A stretch of 26,834 bases of DNA from Cladosporium sp. IMV 00045 (Eukaryota; Ascomycota; Dothideomycetes; Cladosporiales; Cladosporiaceae): NCBI GenBank assembly GCA_001931905.2, contig MSJI02000676.1, positions 1 through 26,834 of the forward strand, in the 5' to 3' direction. A program made the translations under genes and the position numbers. The notes under the pieces are model-generated. The model had not been told where the DNA came from. It ran no database searches and saw nothing but the letters and a program-made list of their open reading frames with translations. This document shows positions 26,390 through 26,834 of the stretch, one piece after another; within the stretch, counting starts at the first letter, position 1; every line of letters starts with the position of its first letter.

Positions 26390-26834
26390 ATGGAAGATTC
26401 AGTAACTTCATACTCTATTCCACAGCGCTTCAGCCTCAACCTGATATCCATTTTTCAAGAACCCAAGGAGAACGCCAATCCTCGGTACAGAACTGCGGCA
26501 CCCAAACGTCAATACTTGCGAGAAAAACTGTCACACGATGGCTTGATTGAGTGGTCTTTAAGCCATGACTTAAGCAAATGGGAAAGATCCAATTGGGACA
26601 CACTCAGAGGATTTGTTGTGGATACCAACTCGCAGCCGCGCTCATGGCCAGATTATATAAAGCAGCGTCTTATCGTGTTGCGTCGTACTGACCTCTGTGA
26701 CTCCCAGGCGTTTGCTGAGCTTTGTGATTGTAAGTGTCCAGGAGCCAGGATCCTTGTCTTTCAGAGTGCTAAGATTGTACTAGATATCAACCAAAACACA
26801 CATGGCGAGCAGTCCATCGCAATCGGGCCTGGCA
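26390..26834 (+). CDS. Hypothetical protein, 5' part, spliced (runs off right edge)
   Basis: ATG 26390 is the first after an in-frame stop at 26360. Exon 1 codes 113 residues (MEDSVTSYSIPQRFSLNL, GLIEWSLSHDLSKWERSNW, RSWPDYIKQRLIVLRRTDL, SQAFAELCD). It meets a GTAAGT donor at 26730. A 54-bp intron to the TACTAG acceptor at 26783, with a GCTAAG branch-like site, keeps the frame and gives YINQNTHGEQSIAIGPG up to the edge. The composition and clean splice argue for a real gene. I do not recognise the family; no catalytic motif is visible in the N-terminal part. Confidence 0.65.
   Translation, partial: MEDSVTSYSIPQRFSLNLISIFQEPKENANPRYRTAAPKRQYLREKLSHDGLIEWSLSHDLSKWERSNWDTLRGFVVDTNSQPRSWPDYIKQRLIVLRRTDLCDSQAFAELCDCKCPGARILVFQSAKIVLDINQNTHGEQSIAIGPG
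26730..26783 (+). other. Intron in the right-edge gene
   Basis: 54 bp, GTAAGTGTCC to GTACTAG. A nearer TTTCAG at 26764 would give an intron of only 35 bp and is less likely. Confidence 0.65.

Overview
The window looks like an accessory, transposon-bearing stretch of a filamentous ascomycete (Pezizomycotina) genome; a Dothideomycete is my guess, but the sequence does not settle this. The eukaryotic signs are short introns (54-90 bp) with GTAAGT-like donors, CTAAC/CTAAT-like branch sites and CAG/TAG acceptors, a fungal Tad/I-type LINE, a Tc1/mariner element, and several protein families typical of variable fungal gene content. There are no operons, ribosome-binding sites or CRISPR arrays.

Layout. 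1-983 (-): 5' part of a coiled-coil protein of an uncharacterised fungal family, running off the left edge. 2077-3312: a complete Tc1/mariner transposon with perfect 64-bp inverted repeats, a TA target duplication and one nonsense codon in its transposase. 3710-3832 (-): a possible relic of an OrsD-like finger. 4448-5065 (+): KCTD-like BTB protein. 6005-7132 (-): a long unrecognised gene. 8019-11657 (-): NACHT-ankyrin NLR (STAND NTPase) carrying one in-frame stop and one frameshift. 12259-13926 (+): an intact Zn-ribbon/ankyrin/deaminase protein, head to head with the NLR. 15031-18060: a decayed dynamin-like GTPase gene split by a 5'-truncated LINE with a 12-bp target-site duplication and a (TTGA)n tail. 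18992-20032 (+): spliced BTB/POZ gene. 20803-21033 (+): small CX2C-X20-CX2C protein. 21200-22530: repeat- and palindrome-bearing non-coding DNA. 22783-23712 (-): spliced gene resembling the DUF7770 family, divergent from 24290-25138 (+), an APH-type phosphotransferase, with a 9-bp minisatellite between them. 25582-25842 (-): small ORF. 26390-26834 (+): 5' part of a spliced gene running off the right edge.

The most interesting unit is the NLR/deaminase pair. A sensor-type STAND ATPase and a putative toxin-like nucleic-acid deaminase, both with ankyrin repeats, are divergently arranged about 600 bp apart. That layout resembles fungal NLR-effector gene pairs used in allorecognition or innate immunity. 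Here the NLR copy is broken while the deaminase is open and keeps its zinc/catalytic motifs. A functional link is my inference from layout and domain content only. No shared pathway is evident for the other genes; the region reads as a collection of lineage-variable families and mobile DNA.
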